From a virus, in IMG/VR virus record IMGVR_UViG_3300045999_004258, positions 1 through 26,257 of that record: a stretch of 26,257 nt of DNA; one strand, 5' to 3'. Shown one piece after another: positions 1-7,385 of the stretch. The notes under the pieces are model-generated. The model saw only the letters and a program-made list of their open reading frames with translations. It searched no databases and was not told the origin of the DNA. Each line of letters starts with the position of its first letter. Position 1 is the stretch's first letter. A program made the position numbers and the translations under genes.

Positions 1-1
1 A

Positions 2-172
2 ATTACACATTCTATTTATAGAGTTAAACCAAGTGGTAAAGTTTATGAAGGAGAATTTGAAATTGCCAAAGATGAAGAAGATTTAGTTAAATTCTTAATC
101 GATGATGATAACCAAGATGAGTTAATCACTCTTGAAGGAAAATTAAAAACTAAAAAACTAGCTGCTGTTTAA
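2..172 (+). CDS. 3' end of an unidentified small protein
   Basis: The frame is open from the window edge and ends in TAA at 170-172, giving the last 56 residues of a longer protein. The visible part is rich in Asp, Glu and Lys: it begins ITHSIYRVKPSGKVYEG, has an acidic middle (KDEEDLVKFLIDDDNQDE) and a basic end (KLKTKKLAAV). I recognise no domain and its start is outside the window. Its stop codon lies in the loop of the hairpin at 153-185, so the gene and the hairpin overlap. Its position just before structural genes makes a virion-related or capsid-region role possible, but nothing in the sequence shows this. Confidence 0.7.
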   Translation: MTHSIYRVKPSGKVYEGEFEIAKDEEDLVKFLIDDDNQDELITLEGKLKTKKLAAV

Positions 173-185
173 GTGGCTAGTTTTT
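153..185 (+). terminator. Hairpin with T-tract overlapping a gene end
   Basis: AAAAACTAGC (153-162) pairs perfectly with GCTAGTTTTT (176-185) around a 13-nt loop that contains the stop codon of the upstream gene. The five T residues at the 3' end make it look like an intrinsic terminator, although they are part of the stem. The next start codon is only 14 nt downstream with no room for a promoter, so it probably acts as a leaky attenuator or a 3'-end stabiliser rather than a full stop. Confidence 0.6.
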
Positions 186-198
186 AAAAATATAAAAT

Positions 199-930
199 AT
201 GATACCAGTAGATAGTTTATTATATAAGATTGACCAACGTCTAAATAAGCTATCAACTAATGAGCATCAACAGATTCAGCTTGAAGATAAAATCTTAGCC
301 CTTAATGAAGCTCAGATTAAGTTGATAAAGCAAAAAGTTGATAACATTAGTACTGTTAGTCAAATGGGACTTGATTCATTCAAGAAACGATATGAAGATT
401 TACAAAGTCTAATTATTGCTTATAATGGTGGAACATTACCATTAACATTAAAAAACAAAGAACTAAATCAGTGGAAAGCTAATATACATGCTTTAGAACC
501 TAAATATATGTTTTATATAGATTCATATGTTTTAGCTGATAAAGGGATTTGTAAAGATAGAAAGATTTGGATTAATAGAGATTTAGCTAAGCATGGTGAT
601 TTACAGTTTATTTTAAACAATACACATTATAAACCAAGCTTTGAATATCAAGAAACATTTAACTTTCTATCCTCTGATGAAATAAGCATATTTACAGATG
701 GTACATTTACACCAAAAGAAATATGTATAAGTTATATGAGATATCCAGTTTACATTGATAAAACAGGATATGTTAAATTTGATGGAACAGATTCTACAGA
801 TGTAGACTGTGAATTAGAAACATATTTAGAAGATGAATTACTAGATTTGACAGTTCAAAATCTAGCAATGTTTACAGAAAATCAAAGTGCAGTACAAAAT
901 GCACAATATAGAATACAAACAAACGAATAA
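199..930 (+). CDS. Putative phage structural / head-tail connector-type protein
   Basis: A 243-aa protein that starts MIPVDSLLYKIDQRLNKLS. Residues about 5-70 are heptad-like and Gln/Glu/Lys rich, suggesting a helical or coiled-coil N-terminus. The remainder looks mixed alpha/beta: a stretch with ISIFTDGTF and ICISYMRYPVYID, then an acidic CELETYLEDELLDLTVQNLAMF helix-like segment and an NE ending. I remember this layout (a YxxYP-type strand, then an acidic helix near the C-terminus) from conserved virion proteins of Bacteroidota phages, but I cannot name the family. It sits between a hairpin at 153-185 and the 400-aa gene at 957, 26 nt away, so the two are probably cotranscribed. The start was chosen because it follows the upstream hairpin immediately and has an A/T-rich leader. 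A scaffold or connector role is a guess. Confidence 0.6.
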   Translation: MIPVDSLLYKIDQRLNKLSTNEHQQIQLEDKILALNEAQIKLIKQKVDNISTVSQMGLDSFKKRYEDLQSLIIAYNGGTLPLTLKNKELNQWKANIHALEPKYMFYIDSYVLADKGICKDRKIWINRDLAKHGDLQFILNNTHYKPSFEYQETFNFLSSDEISIFTDGTFTPKEICISYMRYPVYIDKTGYVKFDGTDSTDVDCELETYLEDELLDLTVQNLAMFTENQSAVQNAQYRIQTNE

Positions 931-956
931 TTTTTAACACTTAATAAATAAATAAA

Positions 957-2159
957 ATGGCTGATTTTTCATTAAACACGCTTTTTGTAGTTCCTGTTGG
1001 CAGTACTATTGCTAGAACAGGTTCTACACAAAATTTAACAGCAGGTAAAGTAGGTTTCTTTAATGCTGATTACACTGTAATTGACCCAGGTGCAGTTACT
1101 GTCGCAGCTACAGGAAAGTATTTTTACGTAGCTCAAGGTAGAGAAAACACGTATTTACAAGGAACAAAACGTTCTGACAAAATTGGAGTACGCACATTAG
1201 ATCTTACAGGAGCTGCTCAAACAGTTACTCCTTTAAATTCTAATGTAACTGAATTTTACAAAATTTCTGGATGTCCAACTCCTGTAACGCAAGTTACTGA
1301 TGTTAATGGTTGGAATGTACATTGTGGTGATGTTGTAACAATGACATTACGTGCTCACTCTTCTTATTTGGATACATTGTATTTCAATGGATTTACACGT
1401 TCAGTAACTGTACAAGCTCCTTGTTGTGATTGTGGTGGTGATCCTTGTGATACAGTAGATGTACCTGCATTAATTGATGCTTTCATCTTGAAACTTACTC
1501 AACAAGCTCCTGGTATCAACCCTGATAACATTAGTTTGAACAATTTCTATCAATTCCAAAGAATTGGTAATGATGCAAATGCTATTCTTCGTATCTCAGG
1601 AAAACCATTAACTATCTATGGACAACCATGTGATGTTGCTGCTTTCCCTTTTGAATTTGACAGAATGTATTTTAGAACTTTTGTATACAGTGGTCCTGCA
1701 ACTACAGCTGACTTTATTGTTGCTGACAATTGTAACATTGTAGCTAATGCAACAGTTACACAACGTGCTAATTATGCAAAAGGAACTAGTGCAGAAATTA
1801 TTCAACTTGAGAAAAACTTCTATAGCTACCAAGCTGGTTACTTAAAACACCTATACAGAATGGTTGGGTACAATGGTAACTTTGAAAGCTGGGTTTCTGA
1901 TGGTACTAACTACACTACTTATTACATTAAATTTAATGAGTATGATAGAGAAGCTTACCAATGGGGTGATTACATCGAGCAAAACTCTCAAGTAATTATT
2001 GCAGTACCATCAAATAGTGGAGCTGAAACATCTATTGATACTTTAATTACAGCATTATTAGGAACTCTTGTAGATGAAGCTGGAACTTGTATTACTACAA
2101 CTTCTACAACTACTACTGTATGGCCAACTACTTCAACAACAAGTACGTTGATTCCTTAA
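957..2159 (+). CDS. Unidentified abundant-type virion protein with Cys cluster and Thr/Ser-rich tail
   Basis: A 400-aa protein with no sure family. It begins MADFSLNTLFVVPVGSTIA and contains a compact Cys cluster at residues 156-164 (CCDCGGDPC) that could bind metal or form disulfides. The middle has aromatic segments (YLKHLYRMVGYNGNFESW), and it ends in a Thr/Ser run from about residue 378 (TTTSTTTTVWPTTSTTST). The codons look more regular than in the downstream adhesin genes, and the gene is closed by the strongest terminator of the window, 22 nt after its stop; both fit a highly expressed product. Candidates are a capsid or head-decoration protein. A major capsid protein is not excluded, but I see nothing that proves an HK97 fold. 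The start is preceded by AATAAATAAATAAA, typical of Bacteroidota phage leaders. Confidence 0.65.
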   Translation: MADFSLNTLFVVPVGSTIARTGSTQNLTAGKVGFFNADYTVIDPGAVTVAATGKYFYVAQGRENTYLQGTKRSDKIGVRTLDLTGAAQTVTPLNSNVTEFYKISGCPTPVTQVTDVNGWNVHCGDVVTMTLRAHSSYLDTLYFNGFTRSVTVQAPCCDCGGDPCDTVDVPALIDAFILKLTQQAPGINPDNISLNNFYQFQRIGNDANAILRISGKPLTIYGQPCDVAAFPFEFDRMYFRTFVYSGPATTADFIVADNCNIVANATVTQRANYAKGTSAEIIQLEKNFYSYQAGYLKHLYRMVGYNGNFESWVSDGTNYTTYYIKFNEYDREAYQWGDYIEQNSQVIIAVPSNSGAETSIDTLITALLGTLVDEAGTCITTTSTTTTVWPTTSTTSTLIP

Positions 2160-2181
2160 GAACTTTTTTAATAAATAATCT

Positions 2182-2225
2182 ATACCAGAGGAGAGGATAT
2201 TCCACATTCCTCTGGTATTTTTTTT
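2182..2225 (+). terminator. Strong intrinsic terminator
   Basis: ATACCAGAGGA (2182-2192) pairs perfectly over 11 bp with TCCTCTGGTAT (2208-2218). The last T of the stem runs into a tract of eight T (2218-2225). This is a classic rho-independent terminator right after the 400-aa gene. The next start codon is at 2234, so expression of the tail-adhesin genes must rely on read-through or on a promoter inside the preceding gene. Confidence 0.88.
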
Positions 2226-2233
2226 AAATTTAT

Positions 2234-2803
2234 ATGGACGAATTAATATTAAATATAACAATTGTTCCTACCTTTGATGTACAGAGTTTATCTGTATTAG
2301 ATATATCTGATTATCCTATACCATCAGGACCTGGTCCTAGACCAGTATATACATTTGAAATAACAGTTCCAGGATTTGAAACTGTTACTGTACCTTTTTA
2401 TCAATTATATCTAAATGTATACTTTTCAGATACATTAGGGATAACTGAAACAGGAGTACAACAACCTCTTCCTGATGGAATATATTGTTTTAAATACAGT
2501 GTAGATATAGTGGGAGTTCCTCCTGCAGAAAAAACTATAATGCGTGTAGATAGACTTCAAGCAAGATTTGATGAAGCATTTATGCAACTTGATATGATGG
2601 AGTGTGATCAAGCTATTAAAACACAGAGCAAAGTAGAACTCTCTACAATATATTTCTTTATTCAAGGATCAATAGCTGCAGCTAATAACTGTGATCCACT
2701 TACAGCTAATAAACTATATAATAGAGCTTCCAAAATGTTAGATACTTTTATCAATAACAACTGTGGATGTTCTGGAACTAATTATCTGGTTAACTTTAAT
2801 TAA
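2234..2803 (+). CDS. Conserved phage structural-type protein, beta N-terminus and helical C-terminus
   Basis: A 189-aa protein of two visible parts. Residues about 1-100 look all-beta (IVPTFDVQSLSVLDISDYP, YTFEITVPGFETVTVPFYQL, then DGIYCFKYSV). Residues about 105-189 look helical (RVDRLQARFDEAFMQLDMM and IQGSIAAANNCDPLTANKLYNRASKMLD) and end in a Cys pair (CGCSG). I recall proteins of this build, followed by a tiny Cys-rich peptide, in late regions of Bacteroidota and crAss-like phages, but no biochemical role is known to me. Here too the 41-aa Cys peptide follows 8 nt later. A virion or assembly role is inferred from context only. Confidence 0.6.
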   Translation: MDELILNITIVPTFDVQSLSVLDISDYPIPSGPGPRPVYTFEITVPGFETVTVPFYQLYLNVYFSDTLGITETGVQQPLPDGIYCFKYSVDIVGVPPAEKTIMRVDRLQARFDEAFMQLDMMECDQAIKTQSKVELSTIYFFIQGSIAAANNCDPLTANKLYNRASKMLDTFINNNCGCSGTNYLVNFN

Positions 2804-2811
2804 TAAATAAT

Positions 2812-2937
2812 ATGGCAACTTGCAGTAAATGTGGGACACAAGTAGGGTGTGGGTGTCAACTAAGACAAGGACTTTGTGGTGCTTGTTATTCTTTAGTACA
2901 TAAAATAAAAACTTTTTGTTTAAATGTTATATCCTAA
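2812..2937 (+). CDS. 41-aa Cys-rich zinc-ribbon-like peptide
   Basis: A short gene starting MATCSKCGTQVGCGCQ and ending CLNVIS, TAA at 2935-2937. Its cysteines are at residues 4, 7, 13, 15, 22, 25 and 36, in the order CxxC, CxC, CxxC, which suggests a small zinc- or disulfide-stabilised fold. The start sits 8 nt after the previous stop behind AATAAATAATATG, and the stop overlaps the next start (2924) by 14 nt, so it fits tightly into the operon. Similar tiny Cys proteins with a GCGCQ-type core are, as I remember, common beside structural genes of Bacteroidota phages. The function is unknown; an assembly cofactor or a small virion component are options. Confidence 0.72.
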   Translation: MATCSKCGTQVGCGCQLRQGLCGACYSLVHKIKTFCLNVIS

Positions 2938-4549
2938 ACAAACCAATTGTTCATGTGCAGAAAATGGAAATATTGATTCATTAATATCTTCCATAGACTG
3001 TAGACTTTCTAAATTAGCAAACACTATGTTTAATAATACAGTGTTTATGCTAAATAAAACTATTTCTGGTACAGAAATATTTGATTTAATACAATACAAA
3101 AGAATTCTATATTACAAACAAATCAATCCTGATTATGTAGATTGTTTTTCTGTAAATCAAATTGTTTCACAAGTAAAAAGATTTACAGCTAATTGTACAG
3201 GTAACTGTAATGATAGCAATATTTTTCCAGCTCCTCCAATAAGAACAACTACAACAACTTCTTCTACATCAACAACAACAACTACCACTTCCTCAACAAC
3301 TACTACTACTACTACTGTTACTCCTTCTACTAATTATAGTGTAATAGGATGTGATATACCTGAATACCATGTTATAACGTATACTGGTGGAGGTGTATTA
3401 TTTGGAGGAGATATTGTAAGTAATAATAATTCTGAATGTTGGTTTATACTTGAGGAAACAATAGCTCCAGCAGATATTGGAACTGTTGATACTATATATG
3501 ATAGTTTTAATTGTGAACTTTGTATAAGTTCTAATACAACTACCACCACAACTACAACAATTCCCCCCACTACTACTACAACAACTACAGTTGAAATAGT
3601 TAATTACATTTATAGAATAGGACTATTTACTTGTGATACATGTGAACCTAATGGATCACTTCTAATATCATATGAAGAATCTTTAAATGTTGGACAATTT
3701 TATTATGATGCTTTTATTGGACAGAAAATTCAAATATTAGAATTTATTAGCACATCAAATATTCCTACTACTTTTAATATAAATACAGCAACAGAAGAAT
3801 CTACTTGTGAGGCAGTAGTATGTCCTCCAACAACAACAACCACAACTACAATAGCACCTACTACAACTACTACCACAACAGTAACACCTACTACAACAAC
3901 AACTAGTACTACTTCAAGCACAACTACTACTACTACCACAAATGTTTGTTGTCAATTAGAAGATGTAACAATAGGAACACAAACTTGGACAGCGTGTAAT
4001 CTTAGTGTAACCACCTACAGAGATGGTACTCCAATACCTCAAGTGACTGACCCTGATCAATGGATAAATTTAACTACAGGAGCTTGGTGTTACTATAACA
4101 ATGATCCTGCTACTGAGTGTACATATGGTAAACTTTATAACTGGTATGCTGCAGCAGGAATACATGACAATGACCCTGGTACTGGAAATAAAATACTTGC
4201 TCCAATTGGGTATAAAGTTCCTTCACGTTTAGACTTTGGTATTTTATCAGTTTTTCTAGGAGGAGATGCAGTTTCAGGAGGTCCATTAAAAGAAGCAGGT
4301 TATGATCACTGGATAGCTCCTAATCTAGCTGCAACAAACACTACTGGCTTTACAGCTCTTCCTGGAGGGGCACGTAATAATTTTACTGGGTTATTTAGTG
4401 GTGTTAATTATTGGGGTTACTGGTGGACTAAAGAACAAACAAGTAGTACAAAGGCTTACAATCGTGTACTAAGCTATGGTGATGATGGTTTTAATATTAA
4501 TAATCTAGACAAGAGATTTGGATTTTCAATAAGATTACTAAAAGATTAA
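2924..4549 (+). CDS. Modular tail adhesin: N-terminal anchor, Thr linkers, Cys module, FISUMP domain
   Basis: A 541-aa mosaic. Residues 1-107 form an anchor-like domain (IDSLISSIDCRLSKLANTMF, LIQYKRILYYKQINPDY) that probably attaches it to the virion. Linker 108-135 is Thr/Ser. Residues about 137-204 are a small domain with GGGVLFGGDIVSNNNSECWF. Linker 205-222 has eight Thr, IPP, then seven Thr. Residues 227-300 are the Cys module shared with two other genes (LFTCDTCE start, STCEAVVC end). A long Thr/Ser linker follows. Residues 342-541 are a FISUMP (Fib_succ_major, PF09603-like) domain with DVTIGTQTWTACNL, YRDGTPIPQV, GAWCYYNN, GKLYNWYAA, GFTALPGG and a GFSIRLLKD end. FISUMP domains are found in secreted Bacteroidota and Fibrobacter proteins and are thought to be C-type-lectin-like. 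It overlaps the Cys peptide gene. The likely role is binding host surface glycans; that is inference. Confidence 0.8.
   Translation: MLYPKQTNCSCAENGNIDSLISSIDCRLSKLANTMFNNTVFMLNKTISGTEIFDLIQYKRILYYKQINPDYVDCFSVNQIVSQVKRFTANCTGNCNDSNIFPAPPIRTTTTTSSTSTTTTTTSSTTTTTTTVTPSTNYSVIGCDIPEYHVITYTGGGVLFGGDIVSNNNSECWFILEETIAPADIGTVDTIYDSFNCELCISSNTTTTTTTTIPPTTTTTTTVEIVNYIYRIGLFTCDTCEPNGSLLISYEESLNVGQFYYDAFIGQKIQILEFISTSNIPTTFNINTATEESTCEAVVCPPTTTTTTTIAPTTTTTTTVTPTTTTTSTTSSTTTTTTTNVCCQLEDVTIGTQTWTACNLSVTTYRDGTPIPQVTDPDQWINLTTGAWCYYNNDPATECTYGKLYNWYAAAGIHDNDPGTGNKILAPIGYKVPSRLDFGILSVFLGGDAVSGGPLKEAGYDHWIAPNLAATNTTGFTALPGGARNNFTGLFSGVNYWGYWWTKEQTSSTKAYNRVLSYGDDGFNINNLDKRFGFSIRLLKD
3602..3823 (+). repeat. 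74-residue Cys module, copy 1
   Basis: Residues 227-300 of the 541-aa adhesin. It shares with copies 2 and 3 an aromatic start, a C-x2-C pair (CDTC), an FYY or FYQ motif and a C(E/I)xxxC end directly followed by a Thr linker. The protein-level similarity is clear but the DNA has diverged. Confidence 0.75.
3829..3942 (+). repeat. Longest Thr-codon linker tract
   Basis: A low-complexity stretch of ACA/ACT/ACC codons with interspersed IAP, VTP and Ser codons, joining the Cys module to the FISUMP domain. Similar tracts lie at about 2092-2155, 3245-3325, 3536-3592, 5755-5820, 6123-6146, 6372-6395, 6869-6892, 7215-7235, 15175-15225, 15454-15477, 16287-16360, 16791-16815 and 17515-17587. Synonymous Thr codons are mixed, so perfect trinucleotide repeats are rare. 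Confidence 0.85.
3947..4549 (+). repeat. FISUMP domain copy 1 (paralogue of 15481-16041)
   Basis: About 200 residues. Both copies share CCxLxDVTIGTQxWTACNL, TYRDGTPIP, NLTTGAWCYYNN, GKLYNW, TGFTALP and a RLxKD end. The first 75 residues are close; the stretch between GFTALP and the C-terminal GF differs in length and sequence. Confidence 0.82.
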
Positions 4550-4570
4550 TAAAAATAAAATATATATATT

Positions 4571-5686
4571 ATGTCTTGTACAAATTGTTTTAATGGATGT
4601 ACAGAAATTACATCAGATAAATGTGTTAGATACACAGGAGCAGATATTCCTGCATTAGGAATTCAAAATGGAGATACGTTACAGTTTGTAGAACAAACTC
4701 TAGCACAATTTCTTATTACTACATTAAATGGGACAGGTATTAAACCTATTGTAGATTTACAAGGAGTTTGTTCTGTAATAGCAAATAACCTTCCTGTGTG
4801 CGTAGGATGCACAGGTCCAACATTAAATGATTTATTACAAGCTCTTGTTGATTCAGCTTGTGATTTACAAAGTTTAATTAATGGTGTTGTAGGTAATATT
4901 GAAACCTTAGAAGGTCCTTATAATGAAGAATGTTTGACAGTTGTAGATACAACTTTTTCTAATACACATAATGTTCTTCAAGCTGTAATAGATAAACTGT
5001 GTGAATTACAAATAGATTTTGATGCATTAATACTTACACTCCCCTCTACTTATGTATTATCAAGTGAAATACAAAATATAATTATCACTACATTAGAAAA
5101 TGAAGGAATTATAGGACCAGTTACAAAGCAATATACTAAAATGGTTCCTTATACAGTAATTCCATGGTTTGCCCCAGCTTCTTACTTTACAGGAAAATTT
5201 GATGGCACAGGAAGAGGACTAGATGCAGGAGAGTTTCAATACATTTATTTATGTAATGGAGTAAATAACACTCCTGATATGCGAGGAAGGGTTCCTGCAG
5301 GATTAACAGATGGAGGAATGTTTGGTCTTACAATGGACGCAGCTGTAAATCCAGCATCAAGTTTATTAAATCCTACTTATAGTTTAGAAACAAAATATGG
5401 TAATAATTATGTAACATTACAAAAATCTGAAATGCCTGTTCATACACATGCTAATACTATACAATTCAATGATCCAGGACATAATCATGCTAATGCCCCT
5501 GGAAACGCAATACTATCAGATGGTTTACCTAATTATCTTTCTGGGTATGGTAGTAATGGTTCTACAGTTTTTAATACTACAGGAATAACAGTTGGTATAA
5601 CTAACGTTCCTGAAGGAGAAAGTCTTGCACATAATAACACACAACCAACAATTGGTTGTTACTATATAATGTATATACCAGTATAA
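4571..5686 (+). CDS. Tail fibre with phage tail-collar type C-terminal domain
   Basis: A 371-aa protein. The N-terminus is Cys-rich (MSCTNCFNGCTEITSDKCV) and continues with a YTGADIPALGIQNGD segment that I associate with virion-attached fibres of Bacteroidota phages. Residues about 75-180 look helical and probably trimerise. The C-terminal part (about 190-371) has the collar pattern: YLCNGVNNTPDMRGRVPAG at about 226-244, then EMPVHTHAN (H291, H293), DPGHNHAN (H304, H306) and a terminal NNTQPTIGCYYIMYIPV. The paired HxH motifs recall the metal-binding histidines of short tail fibres such as T4 gp12. It is expected to be a trimeric receptor-binding fibre at the tail end. It follows the FISUMP adhesin by 21 nt and is only 1 nt from the next gene, so all are likely one transcript. 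Confidence 0.8.
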   Translation: MSCTNCFNGCTEITSDKCVRYTGADIPALGIQNGDTLQFVEQTLAQFLITTLNGTGIKPIVDLQGVCSVIANNLPVCVGCTGPTLNDLLQALVDSACDLQSLINGVVGNIETLEGPYNEECLTVVDTTFSNTHNVLQAVIDKLCELQIDFDALILTLPSTYVLSSEIQNIIITTLENEGIIGPVTKQYTKMVPYTVIPWFAPASYFTGKFDGTGRGLDAGEFQYIYLCNGVNNTPDMRGRVPAGLTDGGMFGLTMDAAVNPASSLLNPTYSLETKYGNNYVTLQKSEMPVHTHANTIQFNDPGHNHANAPGNAILSDGLPNYLSGYGSNGSTVFNTTGITVGITNVPEGESLAHNNTQPTIGCYYIMYIPV

Positions 5687-5687
5687 T

Positions 5688-6599
5688 ATGTTTACAGGGT
5701 TTATAAAGTGTGATTGTAATGGAGTGTGTGTAGAAGTTAATCCTTTTATATGCACTACCAGTACTAGTACCAGTACTACAACAAGTACTTCTACAAGCAC
5801 CACTACAACCACAACTACTATTGCTATAACTTCTATATGTTTTTGTATTCACTTAGAAGGTGGGGGCTGTGCATATCAAGTAGAATTACCAATATTAGGA
5901 AATGCACCTTTTCAAAATGGTAGACCTGTTTACAACATTACAGGAGATGCAAATGGTACTGTATATTATAATGGTACTCAATGGATTTATGCTTCTGAAG
6001 AAAATGCTCCTTTATTACAACCATTACTTAATTCTAGTTATTATCCTATTGGTACTTATTCTGAATGGGGTGAAGTAGATACAACATTTTTTATGAACTC
6101 AAGTACATCAGGACCATGTTCTACTACAACCACTACCACAACTACAGCATGTAATAGATGGCAATATGAATATCTTTCTTACACTTGTACTACATGTGAA
6201 ATTATAGAATATAGTTCTTTATATAACTCAAACCCTTTAACTTTAGATAATTTTTACCAATATGGGGATATAGTTATAACTCCTTATGCATATTTAGGAT
6301 GTGATACAGGAATAAGTGATGCATCTATTCCTGATACAGGAGTGGCAACTTGTGAAGAAATTAATTGTAATACTACTACAACCACCACTACAACAAGACC
6401 TAAAATTTGTGGAATTGTTAGTATGCAAGCATCGATAATAGAAGGGGGAAGCTGGTCTGCATTAGATTGTTTAGGAGAAAGTGTAGGAGGGTTTATACCT
6501 TCACCAGATACAATAGATACACCCTGTATTGAACTTGATACACTTGTATTAGTAGATGCTTTTGAAAAAGGAATAGTTGATTGTGACACACCAACATAA
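5688..6599 (+). CDS. Modular Thr-linked tail adhesin with Cys module
   Basis: A 303-aa mosaic. A short Cys-containing head (MFTGFIKCDCNGVCVEVN) leads into a Thr/Ser linker at about 23-45. Residues about 48-144 are a domain with NGRPVYNITGD, YYNGTQWIYAS and a GPC end; I do not know its family. An eight-Thr linker (146-153) leads to the shared Cys module at 155-227 (CNRW start, SYTCTTCE, EEINC end). A second Thr run (229-236) precedes a last unidentified domain of about 65 residues (GSWSALDCLGESVGGF). The start is set by the ATG one base after the previous stop, which suggests translational coupling to the collar fibre. The protein lacks the anchor of the 541-aa adhesin, so it may dock through its short N-terminus. 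A receptor-binding role is inferred. Confidence 0.75.
   Translation: MFTGFIKCDCNGVCVEVNPFICTTSTSTSTTTSTSTSTTTTTTTIAITSICFCIHLEGGGCAYQVELPILGNAPFQNGRPVYNITGDANGTVYYNGTQWIYASEENAPLLQPLLNSSYYPIGTYSEWGEVDTTFFMNSSTSGPCSTTTTTTTTACNRWQYEYLSYTCTTCEIIEYSSLYNSNPLTLDNFYQYGDIVITPYAYLGCDTGISDASIPDTGVATCEEINCNTTTTTTTTRPKICGIVSMQASIIEGGSWSALDCLGESVGGFIPSPDTIDTPCIELDTLVLVDAFEKGIVDCDTPT
6150..6368 (+). repeat. 73-residue Cys module, copy 2
   Basis: Residues 155-227 of the 303-aa adhesin: CNRWQYEYLSYTCTTCE start, SNPLTLDNFYQYGD middle, YLGCDTG and a CEEINC end. It is flanked by eight-Thr runs on both sides, so it looks like a cassette. Confidence 0.78.
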
Positions 6600-6644
6600 A
6601 TATAAAAACATGGATAATTGTTTTTAAATAAATAAATTAATAAT

Positions 6645-6863
6645 ATGACAGTATTTATAACATTAACAACAGCAGGAGCAGACAGTGGTCCTTTTAATTT
6701 ATATTCAGATTTAGATGGGTTTGTTACACCATTTGAGGTAGGAGTATCTAAACTAGATTTAGAAGCTGGATACTCAACTGGATTAGCTCCTGATTTTACA
6801 TCAGTGGTTAGAGTATTATCAACTTCTCAATATTGTATTAATTATGTTGATATAATCTTAACT
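6645..6863 (+). repeat. AGxxxGPF domain copy 1
   Basis: Residues 1-73 of the 198-aa adhesin. Shared pattern with 17599-17814: (I/F)xLTxAGxxxGPFxxxxx, a Leu-x-x-Gly turn, and an LxST(S/G)xxC motif near residue 60. A domain placed first in both proteins. Confidence 0.7.
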
Positions 6864-7241
6864 GAACCAACAACTACCACGACTACTACTATTACTGTAC
6901 CTTTTGGAAATTCATTAGGGTTTCCAGGGCCAGATACTTGTACAAGTGTTACAGTTACTTCTGGGTTTACAGATGGTGGGGGTACTTTAACTCAACGAGG
7001 GATATGTTATAACACAACTGGAAACCCAACTATTGCTGATTCTATATTTATTGGACCAACTGTTACAGGTATTTCAAGTGTTACTGTTACAGGTTTAACT
7101 CCTAGTACTACGTACTATTGGAGAGCATATGCTATTAATGAAATTGGTGTTGGTTATTATCAAACTGTTTTAGCTGATCCAACAGGATTTAGTTTTTCAA
7201 CAGACCCTTGTCCTACTACAACAACTACTACAACATTATAA
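6645..7241 (+). CDS. Modular adhesin: AGxxxGPF domain, Thr linker, fibronectin III-like domain
   Basis: A 198-aa protein. Residues 1-73 carry the pattern FITLTTAGADSGPFNLYSD, which recurs at the N-terminus of the gene at 17599. A seven-Thr linker follows (EP then T x7). Residues about 87-188 look like the fibronectin type III-like repeat of Bacteroidota surface proteins: GTLTQRGICYNTTGNPTI, VTVTGLTPSTTYYWRAYAIN and a final FSTD. The protein ends CP, seven Thr, Leu: a linker with nothing after it. The gene is followed directly by tandem hairpins and is the last of this transcript. The probable role is host-surface contact or display as a short decoration protein; the trailing Thr run may be a relic of a lost domain. 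Confidence 0.75.
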   Translation: MTVFITLTTAGADSGPFNLYSDLDGFVTPFEVGVSKLDLEAGYSTGLAPDFTSVVRVLSTSQYCINYVDIILTEPTTTTTTTITVPFGNSLGFPGPDTCTSVTVTSGFTDGGGTLTQRGICYNTTGNPTIADSIFIGPTVTGISSVTVTGLTPSTTYYWRAYAINEIGVGYYQTVLADPTGFSFSTDPCPTTTTTTTL

Positions 7242-7307
7242 AACTCTAAAGTTTGTTGGTTTTCTTTGAGTTTACTCCCAAGTAATTTATTTGTTTGGGA
7301 GTTTTTT
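7241..7307 (+). terminator. Tandem hairpins, the second an intrinsic terminator
   Basis: The first hairpin pairs AAACTC(T)AAAG (7241-7251, one bulged T) with CTTTGAGTTT (7264-7273). The second starts at the next base and pairs ACTCCCAA (7274-7281) with TTGGGAGT (7295-7302), followed by a T tract at 7302-7307. The second is a standard rho-independent terminator and ends the adhesin transcript. The adjacent first hairpin may stack on it. Confidence 0.82.
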
Positions 7308-7325
7308 ATTATTTAATAATATATA

Positions 7326-7359
7326 TTTGTGTATTCAAATTATTTTTTTATACCTTTAC
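7326..7359 (+). promoter_or_regulatory. Candidate Bacteroidota-type promoter
   Basis: TTTG at 7326-7329 and TACCTTTAC at 7351-7359 lie 21 nt apart. This resembles the vegetative promoter pattern of Bacteroidota (-33 TTTG and -7 TAnnTTTG), with one mismatch (A for G) in the second box. It lies just after a terminator and 27 nt before the start codon at 7386, the only place in the window where a terminator is followed by real promoter space. The region is very AT-rich, so a chance match is possible. Confidence 0.42.
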
Positions 7360-7385
7360 GTTATTTTAATTAATACAAATTTCTT

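Noticed and set aside
3334-6589. Antisense frames rich in poly-Val (for example opposite 3334-3570, 3730-3939, 5525-5812, 6284-6589)
   Set aside because: They are the complement of Thr-codon tracts (ACN read as NGT, Val in one antisense frame). They have no leader and lie wholly opposite well-supported genes.
6604-6625. Hairpin AAAAACA / TGTTTTT between the adhesin genes
   Set aside because: A 7-bp stem with only two C-G/G-C-type pairs at most in AT-rich DNA and no T tract beyond the stem. Too weak to call a terminator.
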